A DNA stretch of 38,672 nucleotides. Origin: an uncultured Oscillibacter sp. (GTDB lineage: Bacteria; Bacillota_A; Clostridia; Oscillospirales; Oscillospiraceae). The translations under genes and the position numbers were made by a program. The number at the start of each line of letters is the position of its first letter. The stretch's first letter is position 1. This document shows, in pieces, positions 1 through 7,721 of this stretch. The notes beneath the pieces were generated by a model, which worked only from the letters and a program-made list of their open reading frames with translations, made no database searches and was not told the origin of the DNA. The DNA lies in the NCBI GenBank assembly GCA_951800675.1, contig CATOKC010000012.1, positions 1 through 38,672 of the forward strand. The letters are read 5' to 3'.

Positions 1-206
1 ATGAGGGCGTCATCGCCCCCACGGTGGGCGCCCGGCAGTTTGAATGCACGATCACGCTGGCCGTGCCGGAGCGCGCTACGATCGAGCTTCAGGCATACAC
101 CACGACCCCCAGCATCCCCGGCGTGGGCGGTCTCCCCGGCGTGGGCAATGTCCAGCTGGCCAGCGGCTCGGGCGCTTCCATGCTGGTCGTCCGGCTGGGC
201 GATTAA
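1..206 (+). CDS. C-terminal end of an unrecognised surface-type protein (5' truncated by window)
   Basis: An open frame runs in from the left edge (first whole codon at base 3) and ends at TAA 204-206, giving 67 visible residues. The visible part is rich in Thr, Val, Ala and Gly, has a short Pro-Gly-Val-Gly repeat (PGVGGLPGVG) and ends in alternating hydrophobic residues (SMLVVRLGD). This looks like a beta-rich C-terminal domain. It weakly resembles the ends of collagen-like or exosporium-type surface proteins, but I do not recognise the family. A glycosyltransferase lies just downstream, which would fit a glycosylated surface protein; that link is inference. GC-rich third positions support real coding. 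Confidence 0.55.
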   Translation, partial: EGVIAPTVGARQFECTITLAVPERATIELQAYTTTPSIPGVGGLPGVGNVQLASGSGASMLVVRLGD

Positions 207-238
207 GCGCGCCGCAGTCCCTTTTTCCCGAACAGAAT

Positions 239-271
239 GGAACTCCCGCCGGTTTTACCGGCGGGAGTTCC
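239..271 (+). terminator. Perfect 14-bp hairpin between two genes, possible terminator
   Basis: GGAACTCCCGCCGG at 239-252 is followed by a 5-base loop (TTTTA) and its exact reverse complement at 258-271. It sits between the stop of the first gene (206) and the ribosome binding site of the next (about 293). No T-run follows on either strand, so intrinsic termination is uncertain. It could instead be an mRNA-stabilising or attenuating hairpin. Confidence 0.4.
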
Positions 272-305
272 TCAGCAAATCTATCCAATCAAAGGAGGCC
301 GCGAT

Positions 306-1388
306 ATGGCCAGCGTCAGCTTGTGCATGATTGTAAAAAATGAGGAGGATGTGCTGGAGCGCTGTCTGAACAGCGCGGCGGAGCTGGTGGATGAGATCAT
401 CATCGTGGACACCGGCTCCACCGACCGGACAAAAGAGATCGCCGCCCGCTTTACCGACAAGGTCTTTGATTTTCCCTGGCGGGACGACTTTGCCGCCGCC
501 CGGAACGAGTCCTTCTCCCACGCGTCCATGGACTACTGCATGTGGTTGGACGCCGACGACGTGATTCTGGAGGAGGACCAGAAGGCTTTCCTGGCCTTAA
601 AAGAAAGCCTGGACCCCGCCGTCTCGGTGGTCATGGCCCCCTACCACACCGGGTTTGACGAGAGCGGCCGGGTGACCTTCTCCTACTACCGGGAGCGGCT
701 CATTAAAAATCACATAAGGATGCGCTGGACGGGGACCGTCCACGAGGTGGTCACGCCGGTCGGGAAAGTTCTCTACGGGGATTTTGCCGTCACCCACCGC
801 AAGACCCGCCCCTCCGACCCGGACCGGAATCTGCGCATCTATCAGGCCCAGTTGGACGCGGGAAAGGTGCTGGAGCCCCGCCAGCAGTTCTACTATGCCC
901 GGGAGCTCTACTACCACCACCGCTGGGAGGAGGCGCTGGCCGTCTTTGAGCAGTTTCTGGAGGAGGGCCGGGGGTGGGTGGAGAACAACATCGACGCCTG
1001 CTGCCACTGCGCCTACTGCCATAGGGAGCTGGGCAACGACCAGGATGCGCTGGCGGCGCTGTTCCGAACATTCACCTATGACCGGCCCCGGGCGGAGGTC
1101 TGCTGCGACATCGGCCGCTGGTTTTTCCGGCGGGAGGAATACCGGCAGGCCGCCTACTGGTACGCCCTGGCCCTGACCTGCGTCCGGGACGACCGCCGGG
1201 GCGGATTTGTCTCCCCGGACTGCTACGGTTACCTCCCCTGCATTCAGCTGTGCGTCTGCTACAGCTGCCTGGGCGACCGGAAGCGGGCGGAGACCTTCAA
1301 CGAGCTGGCCGCCGCCTGCAAGCCAGATTCCCCGGCGGTGCGGCACAACCGGGAAATCTTTCAGGCCCTGCCGGAACAGACGGCGTAA
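306..1388 (+). CDS. Family 2 glycosyltransferase with TPR-like C-terminal region
   Basis: 360 residues. The N-terminal ~110 residues are a GT-A fold of the GT2 type: SLCMIVKNEED opens the nucleotide-sugar binding strand, IIIVDTGSTDRT is the second conserved block, and WLDADD (D82, D84) is the DxD metal site. The C-terminal half (about 190-350) is helical with repeated Tyr/Trp/Ala patterns such as YYARELYYHHRWEEAL and YRQAAYWYALAL, typical of TPR repeats that hold an acceptor protein. It should transfer a sugar from an NDP-sugar in the cytoplasm; the acceptor is unknown. The ATG at 306 is chosen because AAAGGAGG lies 8-15 bases upstream; an in-frame ATG at 237 has no ribosome site and lies across the hairpin. 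Confidence 0.85.
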   Translation: MASVSLCMIVKNEEDVLERCLNSAAELVDEIIIVDTGSTDRTKEIAARFTDKVFDFPWRDDFAAARNESFSHASMDYCMWLDADDVILEEDQKAFLALKESLDPAVSVVMAPYHTGFDESGRVTFSYYRERLIKNHIRMRWTGTVHEVVTPVGKVLYGDFAVTHRKTRPSDPDRNLRIYQAQLDAGKVLEPRQQFYYARELYYHHRWEEALAVFEQFLEEGRGWVENNIDACCHCAYCHRELGNDQDALAALFRTFTYDRPRAEVCCDIGRWFFRREEYRQAAYWYALALTCVRDDRRGGFVSPDCYGYLPCIQLCVCYSCLGDRKRAETFNELAAACKPDSPAVRHNREIFQALPEQTA

Positions 1389-1498
1389 CTTGAATTGAAA
1401 TCTTTTTTTGTGCAGAGAGAAAATGGGCGTCGATCCAACAAACCGTTGTGGCACAACAGATATGGGCCTGCATTTTTTTGGCGGCACATAACAAAGCA

Positions 1499-1550
1499 GA
1501 TAAAACCTGTGTGTAACGACGGTGACACACAGGTTTTATCTTTATTTTAT
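1499..1550 (+). terminator. Rho-independent terminator after the glycosyltransferase
   Basis: A perfect 16-bp stem (1499-1514 with 1525-1540) and a 10-base loop are followed by TTTATTTTAT. The T-rich tail is on the plus side, so it ends the glycosyltransferase transcript. It may also catch the minus-strand operon that ends at 1690. The remaining sequence between 1389 and 1689 holds no gene I can support. Confidence 0.85.
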
Positions 1551-1689
1551 AAAATTGCTTTGAAATTGATACCTGAAACCAACTACGGTTCAAATTGAGA
1601 TTTTCAGGAAGCGGGCATGAAACTCCACTGTTTCCTGGTTTGTGAAGGGCAGGGGACAGGTGGAAGATTCGGTGCAAGGGCAAGGAAGA

Positions 1690-2649
1690 TCAGATAAGGT
1701 CCCGCAACTCGGGGACGATGAATTTGGGGGTGCGGCCGGAGAAATAGTCGTCGATGGCCTGGGCGCAGGCCACTGAGGAGCGGGTGGAGGCCTCCTTGGT
1801 TGCGCCTCCGATGTGGGGGGCAACCAGGACATTCTCCATGTTCAGCAGGGGGTTGTTCAGGTCGAAGGGCTCCTGCTCCACGGTGTCCAGGCCGGCGCCG
1901 GCGATCTTTTTGGCCTCCAGGGCCCGGATGAGGGCGGGCTCGTCCACGATGGCCCCCCGGGCGGTGTTGATGAGGAAGGCAGTCTCCTTCATCATATTGA
2001 ACTCCCGGTCACTGACGGAGTGGGTGGTCTCCTTGGTGGCGGGGACGTGGAGGGAGACATAGTCGCTTTCCTTAAAAATAACATCCCGGTCCTCTACCAG
2101 CTGAATGTACTCAGGGACCTCCTTGGCAAAGGGGTCATAGGCCAGCACCTTCATGTCGAAGCCATAGGCCGCCTTTTTTGCCACCAGCTTGCCGATGTTG
2201 CCTGTACCGATCAGGCCCAGGGTCTTGCCCTCCAGCTCGGTCTTCTGGATGCCCATCTTGGCATAGCGGTAGTCCTCTTTACAGTGGGCCATGACGGCCT
2301 TGAAACGGCGGGAACAGTAGAGCATGTAGAAGATGGCCAGCTCCGCCACCGAAATGGCGTTGGCCCCGCCGGCGGTGGTGACCAGCACCTTGTTCCGCCG
2401 GGCCCCCTCCAGGTCCACGCCGTCGTAGCCGGCGCCGTGGCGGGCGATAATCTTCAGCTTGGGGGCGGCGTCCAGAATTTTGCCGGTGATTTTGGCGGTG
2501 CGGACGATCATGGCGTCGCAGTCGGCGATGTCGGCCAGGATATCGTCCTCAGTAAAGCCCCGGCCGTCCACGACCTCATAGCCGTGGTCCCGGAGATAGG
2601 CGTAGCCCTCGGGCAGGATGGGCTGGGGCAGCAGTACTTTATAGCTCAT
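1690..2649 (-). CDS. D-2-hydroxyacid dehydrogenase (phosphoglycerate dehydrogenase family)
   Basis: 319 residues, a normal length for the short (ACT-less) members. The Rossmann dinucleotide motif is GLIGTGNIGK (about 145-154). The catalytic set is present: Arg in NTARGAIVDE (R231), Glu in DTVEQEPF (E260) and His in APHIGGAT (H279). The enzyme should interconvert a 2-hydroxyacid and a 2-oxoacid with NAD(P)H in the cytoplasm. It is the last gene of the operon and starts 15 bases after the amidohydrolase stop. The ATG at 2649 is preferred because AGGAG sits 9 bases upstream; a GTG at 2658 would be too close to that site. True serA is possible, but the catabolic neighbours and missing ACT domain argue for another 2-hydroxyacid. 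Confidence 0.85.
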   Translation of the reverse strand: MSYKVLLPQPILPEGYAYLRDHGYEVVDGRGFTEDDILADIADCDAMIVRTAKITGKILDAAPKLKIIARHGAGYDGVDLEGARRNKVLVTTAGGANAISVAELAIFYMLYCSRRFKAVMAHCKEDYRYAKMGIQKTELEGKTLGLIGTGNIGKLVAKKAAYGFDMKVLAYDPFAKEVPEYIQLVEDRDVIFKESDYVSLHVPATKETTHSVSDREFNMMKETAFLINTARGAIVDEPALIRALEAKKIAGAGLDTVEQEPFDLNNPLLNMENVLVAPHIGGATKEASTRSSVACAQAIDDYFSGRTPKFIVPELRDLI

Positions 2650-2664
2650 TTTATACACTCCTTT

Positions 2665-3801
2665 TCAGAACGTAACGCTTCGGTAGACTATATCTCCGTC
2701 CTTCAGGGTCAGGACCGGCTCATAGACCGTTTCCCCTATGATATGCTTTTGGTTTTCATTTCCGTAGGGGCGGTCGCCGAAGATGTTTTCCCGGTGCAGG
2801 GGACGGAACACCGCCACATCCGCGGCATGTCCTGCCGTCAGGGAACCGATGGTATCCAGCATCCCCATGTGGGTTGCTGGGGCCTGGGTACACAGCTGAA
2901 TCAGGGTGGGGAAGGGAATGCCCAGCGCCTTATACTTGGACAGCTGCATGGCCATATTGAAAGCGGTGGGCCGCAGGTGCATACTCAGTGCGGTCAGGTC
3001 GCTGGCCAGGATATCGGGCCAGAAGCCCGCGCCGATGGCCGCCTGGGCCACGTCCAGGCCAAAGTGGGCCCGGGCGTCGGCGGCCTCGAAGATCACCCCA
3101 CGCTCCCGTGCCCGGAGGACGCAGTCCTTCACCACCCTGCCCTCCACAATGGAGGAGCCCTGGTTCATGTACATGTGGGTCATCACGTCGCCGGGACGGA
3201 GGATGCTCAGCAGCTGGCTCATTTCCCCCGGTGGGTTGGTGCAGTGGACCATGACGGACACGCCCAGCCGCTCCGCCAGCTCCACCGTTTTCCGGAGAGG
3301 CTCATACCCCAGCTCCTTCACGATAGGGGCGCTGGTGCGCAGCTTCAAGCCCAGCAGCTCATCTCCGTACCGGTCAAAACAGGCCTTGACGGCCCCCTCG
3401 TCCCAGTGGACGGGGCCCACATCCTCCAGAACGGGCAGGCTGGACAGGCCGGCAGAGCACACGTTGAGGTAGGCCTTGATTCCCAGCTTGGACGCCTGGA
3501 TAAAGGGGCGGTGCTCCGGATAGGTGGCGCAGCCAGTGCTCCCCGCGTCCACCGCGGTGGTGACGCCGGAGGCGAAGCACACCGCCTCCGCTGGCAGGCC
3601 GATTTTCGCCAGGGGGTACAGGTGGCAGTGGTGGTCGATGAGGCCGGGGGTCACATAGCAGCCCGCGGCGTCAATGGTGTTGTCCGCCTGCTCCTCCACG
3701 TGGCCCACCCGGGCAATTTTGCCGTCCTGAATCAGCACGTCCGCCACTTGGTCAATCTGGTTACAGGGGTCAATCACATGACCGTTTTTCAATAACAACA
3801 T
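2665..3801 (-). CDS. COG3964-type metal-dependent amidohydrolase / deacetylase
   Basis: 378 residues of the amidohydrolase superfamily. All expected binuclear metal ligands are visible: HxH in DHHCH (H58, H60), a candidate carboxylated Lys in LLGLKL (K153), His in MVHCTNP (H186), His in MTHMYMN (H209) and the catalytic Asp in LASDLT (D268). The C-terminus returns to the small beta domain (GHAADVAVF). Characterised COG3964 relatives (Atu3266, EF0837) hydrolyse acetylated alpha-hydroxy carboxylates such as acetyl-(R)-mandelate; the substrate here is unknown. The start at 3801 has GGGAGG 7 bases upstream, and an upstream in-frame extension lacks a site. The gene begins 26 bases after the TctA-like stop and sits in the same operon. 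Confidence 0.85.
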   Translation of the reverse strand: MLLLKNGHVIDPCNQIDQVADVLIQDGKIARVGHVEEQADNTIDAAGCYVTPGLIDHHCHLYPLAKIGLPAEAVCFASGVTTAVDAGSTGCATYPEHRPFIQASKLGIKAYLNVCSAGLSSLPVLEDVGPVHWDEGAVKACFDRYGDELLGLKLRTSAPIVKELGYEPLRKTVELAERLGVSVMVHCTNPPGEMSQLLSILRPGDVMTHMYMNQGSSIVEGRVVKDCVLRARERGVIFEAADARAHFGLDVAQAAIGAGFWPDILASDLTALSMHLRPTAFNMAMQLSKYKALGIPFPTLIQLCTQAPATHMGMLDTIGSLTAGHAADVAVFRPLHRENIFGDRPYGNENQKHIIGETVYEPVLTLKDGDIVYRSVTF

Positions 3802-3826
3802 AGGTTCAGCCTCCCTAAGCCTTGGT

Positions 3827-5359
3827 TCAGCCCTCTTCCTCCGCTGTGTCAAAGGCCTCGCCCTTGGCCTCGGCGGCTTTTTTCTCCTTCAGGTTCTTGC
3901 GGACGGTGAGGGTGCAGAACACCACGGCCACCACCAGGAACACGCAGGAGATGGGGTGGGTGACGAATGTGGTCCAGTCGCCGTGGCTGGCCATCAGGGC
4001 CCGGCGCAGGTTCTCCTCAAACATGGGGCCCAGGATGAAGCCGATAATCAGCGGGGTGCTGGGCAGCTTGAAGGTCTTGAACAGCAGGCCAACCATGGCA
4101 AAGGCCAGCACGCACATCACGTCGAAGGCCCGGCTGTCGCTGGAGAAGGCGCCCACGCAGCACATGACCATGATGATGGGCAGCAGGATATGCTTGGGGA
4201 TGTCCAGCAGCTTGGTGAAGATGGGCAGGCCCAGCCGCTCGAAAATCACCATGAAGATGGTGGACACAATAAGGGCCAGATAGATGCCATAGACGTACTC
4301 GCCGGAGTTCTGGAAAATCAGCGGGCCGGGGCTGATGCCGTGGACCAGCAGGCCGCCCAGGAAGATAGCGGCCACGGTGTTGCCCGGGATGCCCATGCAC
4401 AGCAGGGGGACCATGGAGCCGCCGATGACCGCGTTGTTGGCCGTCTCGGAGGCAATGACGCCGTCAATGATGCCGGTGCCGAATTTTTCAGGGTACTTGG
4501 AGCGGCTCTTCTCCGCCGTGTAGGCCAGCAGGCCGCCGGTGGAGCCGCCGATGCCGGGCAGGATGCCGATGACAATGCCGATCACCGAGGAGATGATGAA
4601 GTTGGGGATCTGGGTGATGAACTCCTTCACCGACAGGCCGTAGCCCTTCAGGTGGTAGGTCTTCTTCTCAAAGCCGTCGGCCAGATGCCTGCGGCCGATG
4701 CCCGCCTGAACAATGTCGGTGACGGCGAACACGCCGATGAGCAGCACGGTGATGTCAAAGCCGGACAGCAGCTGATAGTTGCCGAAGGTGAAGCGGCTCA
4801 TGGCGTCCACCGGGGCCATGCCCACCATGGACAGGGCCAGGCCGAACAGGCCGGCCAGCAGGCCTTTGAGCATGTCCTTGCCCGACAGGGCGGCGATGAT
4901 GGTCAGGGAGAAGACGGCCACGGCGAAGTACTCGGTGGCGCCGAAGAGCAGACAGACCTTGGCCAGCAGGGGGGAGATGAAGATCAGGGCGACGATACCG
5001 ATAATGGAGCCCACGCCCGAGGCCAGGATGCCCACGCCTAAAGCCCGGCCGGCCTCGCCCCGCTCGGCCATGGGCCCGCCGTCAAAGACGGTGGAGATGG
5101 AGGAGGGGGTGCCGGGGATTTTCAGCAGGATGGCGGAGATCAGTCCACCGGAGATGCCGCCCATGTACAGGCCCACCAGCAGGGCCAGGCCCATGGTGGG
5201 CTCCATGCCGAAGGTGAGGGGCAGGAACAGGACTACCGCCATGGTGGCGGACAGGCCGGGGATGGAGCCGAAGACGATGCCCAGCATGGTTCCGCCCCAG
5301 ATGAGGAACAGGCACATAGGGTTAAAGACGTTGCCGATGGCAGTTGTAAACATTTCCAT
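3827..5359 (-). CDS. tctA: Tripartite tricarboxylate transporter large permease, TctA family
   Basis: 510 residues with about 11-12 hydrophobic segments. Two glycine/proline motifs typical of TctA are present: GSIPGLSATMAVVLFLPLTF near the N-terminus, and GILPGIGGSTGGLLAY near 265-280. It forms the membrane channel of a secondary, binding-protein-dependent carboxylate importer with the TctB and TctC proteins encoded just upstream. The ATG at 5359 follows a strong GGAGGAAATGAT leader. The last ~35 residues are charged and cytoplasmic (many Lys, Glu and Ala). Spacing to tctB is 14 bases, so they should be co-transcribed. Confidence 0.93.
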   Translation of the reverse strand: MEMFTTAIGNVFNPMCLFLIWGGTMLGIVFGSIPGLSATMAVVLFLPLTFGMEPTMGLALLVGLYMGGISGGLISAILLKIPGTPSSISTVFDGGPMAERGEAGRALGVGILASGVGSIIGIVALIFISPLLAKVCLLFGATEYFAVAVFSLTIIAALSGKDMLKGLLAGLFGLALSMVGMAPVDAMSRFTFGNYQLLSGFDITVLLIGVFAVTDIVQAGIGRRHLADGFEKKTYHLKGYGLSVKEFITQIPNFIISSVIGIVIGILPGIGGSTGGLLAYTAEKSRSKYPEKFGTGIIDGVIASETANNAVIGGSMVPLLCMGIPGNTVAAIFLGGLLVHGISPGPLIFQNSGEYVYGIYLALIVSTIFMVIFERLGLPIFTKLLDIPKHILLPIIMVMCCVGAFSSDSRAFDVMCVLAFAMVGLLFKTFKLPSTPLIIGFILGPMFEENLRRALMASHGDWTTFVTHPISCVFLVVAVVFCTLTVRKNLKEKKAAEAKGEAFDTAEEEG

Positions 5360-5373
5360 ATCATTTCCTCCTC

Positions 5374-5841
5374 TCAGAAGCCCAGGATGCCCACAGGAAG
5401 AGGCATTTTGATGGCGTAAGCGAACAGCAGAGCGATGCCCAGGGGCAGGGCCACGCTGATAACGGCGAAGAGGACGGGCTTGCGGTTTTCGCTGTTGCTC
5501 ATCAGCAGGATCTGGGCAAAGAGGTAGACCATGCTGGACAGCAGGAAGCCCACAGGCTCAAAGGCGATGACGTACAGCAGCATCAGACCCACGGTGCCCA
5601 GGCCGCCCACCAGGTCGCTGTCGCTCTTGGCGGCCGCCTTGGCCGGCTTCTTGTCCAGCAGAGTGAGCACCAGCTTGGCCCCGGCGGTAATCAGGATGCA
5701 GATGGAGAGGAAGATGGGCACATAGCCCGAGCCCACATCGGTGGGGATAATGTGCCGGATAGACAGGGAGAATTTGAGCATTACGCCGCCGAAGACCAGA
5801 AAGATGGCGGAGCAGAGCATATCCAGCTGCTTACTGTTCAT
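5374..5841 (-). CDS. tctB: Tripartite tricarboxylate transporter small permease, TctB family
   Basis: 155 residues with four predicted membrane segments: two in the N-terminal half (AIFLVFGGVMLKFSL; IFLSICILITAGAKLVLTLL) and two after the central charged loop (VGLMLLYVIAFEPVGFLLSS; AVISVALPLGIALLFAYAI). This is the usual size and topology of TctB. The ATG at 5841 has AAGGAGG 7 bases upstream; a longer frame to 5868 would overlap that site. It lies between tctC and tctA, the usual order for this transporter. Confidence 0.88.
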   Translation of the reverse strand: MNSKQLDMLCSAIFLVFGGVMLKFSLSIRHIIPTDVGSGYVPIFLSICILITAGAKLVLTLLDKKPAKAAAKSDSDLVGGLGTVGLMLLYVIAFEPVGFLLSSMVYLFAQILLMSNSENRKPVLFAVISVALPLGIALLFAYAIKMPLPVGILGF

Positions 5842-5860
5842 AACAATTCCTCCTTCTTTC

Positions 5861-6859
5861 TCAGTCAAAGGCCAGTCCGGCCTCCAGCATCTCCACCTCG
5901 GCGGGGTCCTCGGTGTTCATGGCGGCGGCGTCCCGGTAGAGGGGCTGGGCGTAGTAGGTGGCCAGCAGGTCGATGAACTCCTGGTCCTCGGTGACCTGCT
6001 TGCAGGCACCGGCCAGCTTATCGACGATGAGCTGATCTACCCCCTTGGGGAACTTGATCTCATACTTCTTGGCGGTGACCACGTTGGGGCAGCCCTGCTC
6101 CACAAAGGTTGGGAAGTCGATGCCCTCCACCCGCTCGGCGGCCATGATGCCCAGGCAGACCAGGTCGCCGTTCTCGATGTAGTCCCGGACGTTCATGAAG
6201 TTGGCGGCCATCAGGTCCACCTGGCCCCCCAGCAGGGCGGTCATGCGGCTGGCGGAGTCGCTGCCCACGTCCAGGTTGTCGAAGGAGACGCCCGCGTCCC
6301 GCTCCAGCATCTGGCCCACATACTGGGTGGTGGAGCCGAAGACGGTGGAGTACCGGATTTTCCCCGGGTTGGCCTTGGCGTCCTCAATCATGCCCTCCAA
6401 GTCACTCCAGCCCCGGCTGTACTGGCCGTACTGACCGTTAGGGTCCACGGCAACCAGGGCGTAGGTCTCGTCGATGGCCACGGTGCAGACATTGGTAAAG
6501 TCCTCGGTGTAGGAGAACTCCACCATGCCGGTGGCCTCCTGCACCAGGGCCGCGCCGGTGTGGCAGAACAGCAGGGTGTAGCCGTCCGGCTTCTGGCTCA
6601 TCACGTTCATGGAGGCCACCATGCCGGAGCCGCCGGTCTGGTTGGTGATGACGAAGGTGATGCCCAGAATCTTGCCCACCCGGTCAAAGAGGGCGCGGCA
6701 GTAGGTGTCGGTGTCGCCGCCGGGGCTGTAGGGGACCACCACGGAGACGGTGGTGGTGGCCCAGTCCTCGGGAGCCTCGGTCTTGCCTCCGGCGCAGCCG
6801 GTCAGCAGCAGGGCGCAGGCCATGGTCAGGGCCAGGACCCGAAGTAAGTACTTTTTCAT
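5861..6859 (-). CDS. tctC: Tripartite tricarboxylate transporter substrate-binding lipoprotein, TctC family
   Basis: 332 residues. The N-terminus is a lipoprotein signal (MKKYLLRVLALTMAC then LLTGC, lipidated Cys22), so the protein should be tethered outside the membrane. The mature part has the TctC/Bug ligand-binding signature near its start (VVVPYSPGGDTDTYCRAL), followed by ITNQTGGSGM, and later GSTTQYVGQ. Bug proteins bind carboxylates; the exact ligand cannot be read here. The start at 6859 has AAGGAGAGGACGCTG upstream, and the reading frame extending to 7084 is antisense-type noise over the neighbouring gene. It lies directly after the RraA-like gene. Confidence 0.93.
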   Translation of the reverse strand: MKKYLLRVLALTMACALLLTGCAGGKTEAPEDWATTTVSVVVPYSPGGDTDTYCRALFDRVGKILGITFVITNQTGGSGMVASMNVMSQKPDGYTLLFCHTGAALVQEATGMVEFSYTEDFTNVCTVAIDETYALVAVDPNGQYGQYSRGWSDLEGMIEDAKANPGKIRYSTVFGSTTQYVGQMLERDAGVSFDNLDVGSDSASRMTALLGGQVDLMAANFMNVRDYIENGDLVCLGIMAAERVEGIDFPTFVEQGCPNVVTAKKYEIKFPKGVDQLIVDKLAGACKQVTEDQEFIDLLATYYAQPLYRDAAAMNTEDPAEVEMLEAGLAFD

Positions 6860-6938
6860 CAGCGTCCTCTCCTTCCGCTCAGCCGGGGTACACGCCGTCG
6901 ATGATCTCGTAGCCCTTCTCGGCCAGGGACTTCTCCAC

Positions 6939-7580
6939 CTAGGCCCGGTTGGCGGTGCCGTCCTTGGCGGCGGCCAGCTTCTTCTCGTCGGCGGCCTGGA
7001 ACTTCTTGGCGTCCTCCAGGATGACGGCGGCGTCCAGCCGGGGGATGACGATGATGCCGTCGGGGTCGGCCAGGATGATGTCACCGGGGTTGACGCTGAT
7101 GCCGCCGCAGGAGATGGGCACGTTGATCTCGCCCGGGCCCTCCTTGTAGGGGCCGCCGGGGGTGGTGCCGGTGCAGTAGACGGGGAAGTCCCACTGGCCG
7201 ATCTCGTCGATGTCCCGGATGGGGCCGTCCAGGATGATGCCGGCGATCTTCTTGGTGTACCGCAGGTAGGCCATCATCACCTCGCCCATGAGGGCCCGGG
7301 TGTCGTCCTCCTCGTTGGAGACCACCAGCACGTCCCCCTCCTGGCACAGGTTCAGGGCGGCGTGGAGGGTCAGGTTGTCCCCGGCCCGGCACTTGACGGT
7401 GTAGGCGGGGCCCACCATCATCTGGTCCTTGGGCTGGCTCACCAGGCGGATGCGGGGGTTCATGGCGCAGCTGCGGTTCATCACGTCGGCGGTGTTGGAG
7501 GCGGGGATGGTCTTGAACTGGGCCATGATCTCGGGATCAGGCATCTCGCGCTTCAGGTAAATTCTCTTTCCTACGGACAT
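6939..7580 (-). CDS. RraA-like lyase (HMG aldolase / oxaloacetate decarboxylase family) ending at a probable premature amber stop
   Basis: 213 residues of the RraA/MenG-like fold. Conserved blocks are SNTADVMNRSC, VVSNEEDD with LMGE (G99, E100) and ILDGPIRDID (R122, D123), the region that binds the pyruvyl substrate and metal in characterised 4-hydroxy-4-methyl-2-oxoglutarate aldolases. The frame stops at TAG (6941-6939) but stays open for 19 more codons, reading VEKSLAEKGYEIIDGVYPG, to TGA at 6881-6879. That tail has normal codon use and looks like the natural C-terminus. The stop therefore looks like a point mutation (for example TGG to TAG) removing about 20 residues. The core motifs are intact, so activity is possible. 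The ATG at 7580 has AGGAGG 8 bases upstream and is first in the operon. Confidence 0.88.
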   Translation of the reverse strand: MSVGKRIYLKREMPDPEIMAQFKTIPASNTADVMNRSCAMNPRIRLVSQPKDQMMVGPAYTVKCRAGDNLTLHAALNLCQEGDVLVVSNEEDDTRALMGEVMMAYLRYTKKIAGIILDGPIRDIDEIGQWDFPVYCTGTTPGGPYKEGPGEINVPISCGGISVNPGDIILADPDGIIVIPRLDAAVILEDAKKFQAADEKKLAAAKDGTANRA

Positions 7581-7643
7581 CTGGAACTCCTCCTAAAATA
7601 TTTGTTGGGTTTGCTTGAAAGCCCTTGTGCTTTTGGTGGTTTC

Positions 7644-7672
7644 ATAGTAATATAAAACAAGTCAAAAGTAAA
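7644..7672 (-). promoter_or_regulatory. Candidate promoter of the organic-acid operon
   Basis: On the minus strand TTTACT (7672-7667) and TACTAT (7649-7644) are separated by 17 bases, each matching 4 of 6 consensus positions. It lies 64 bases upstream of the RraA-like start in the 141-base divergent gap shared with the LysR gene, where a LysR regulator would be expected to bind. The match is only moderate. Confidence 0.35.
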
Positions 7673-7721
7673 ACAGTGAATATTTAAGTTTCCAACAAAG
7701 AAATTTTGTGGAGGTGGTTCT

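Noticed and set aside
1690..2649. Serine biosynthesis gene serA
   Set aside because: The protein lacks an ACT domain and is the last gene of a carboxylate transport and breakdown operon; the general dehydrogenase name is safer.
1813..3795. 660-codon plus-strand frame
   Set aside because: It is antisense to the dehydrogenase and amidohydrolase genes, rich in Gly/His/Val from GC-rich complementary codons, and matches no family.
6860..7084. Frame extending TctC upstream
   Set aside because: It overlaps the RraA-like gene out of frame, is Pro/Ser/Arg-rich, and the lipoprotein signal begins at 6859.
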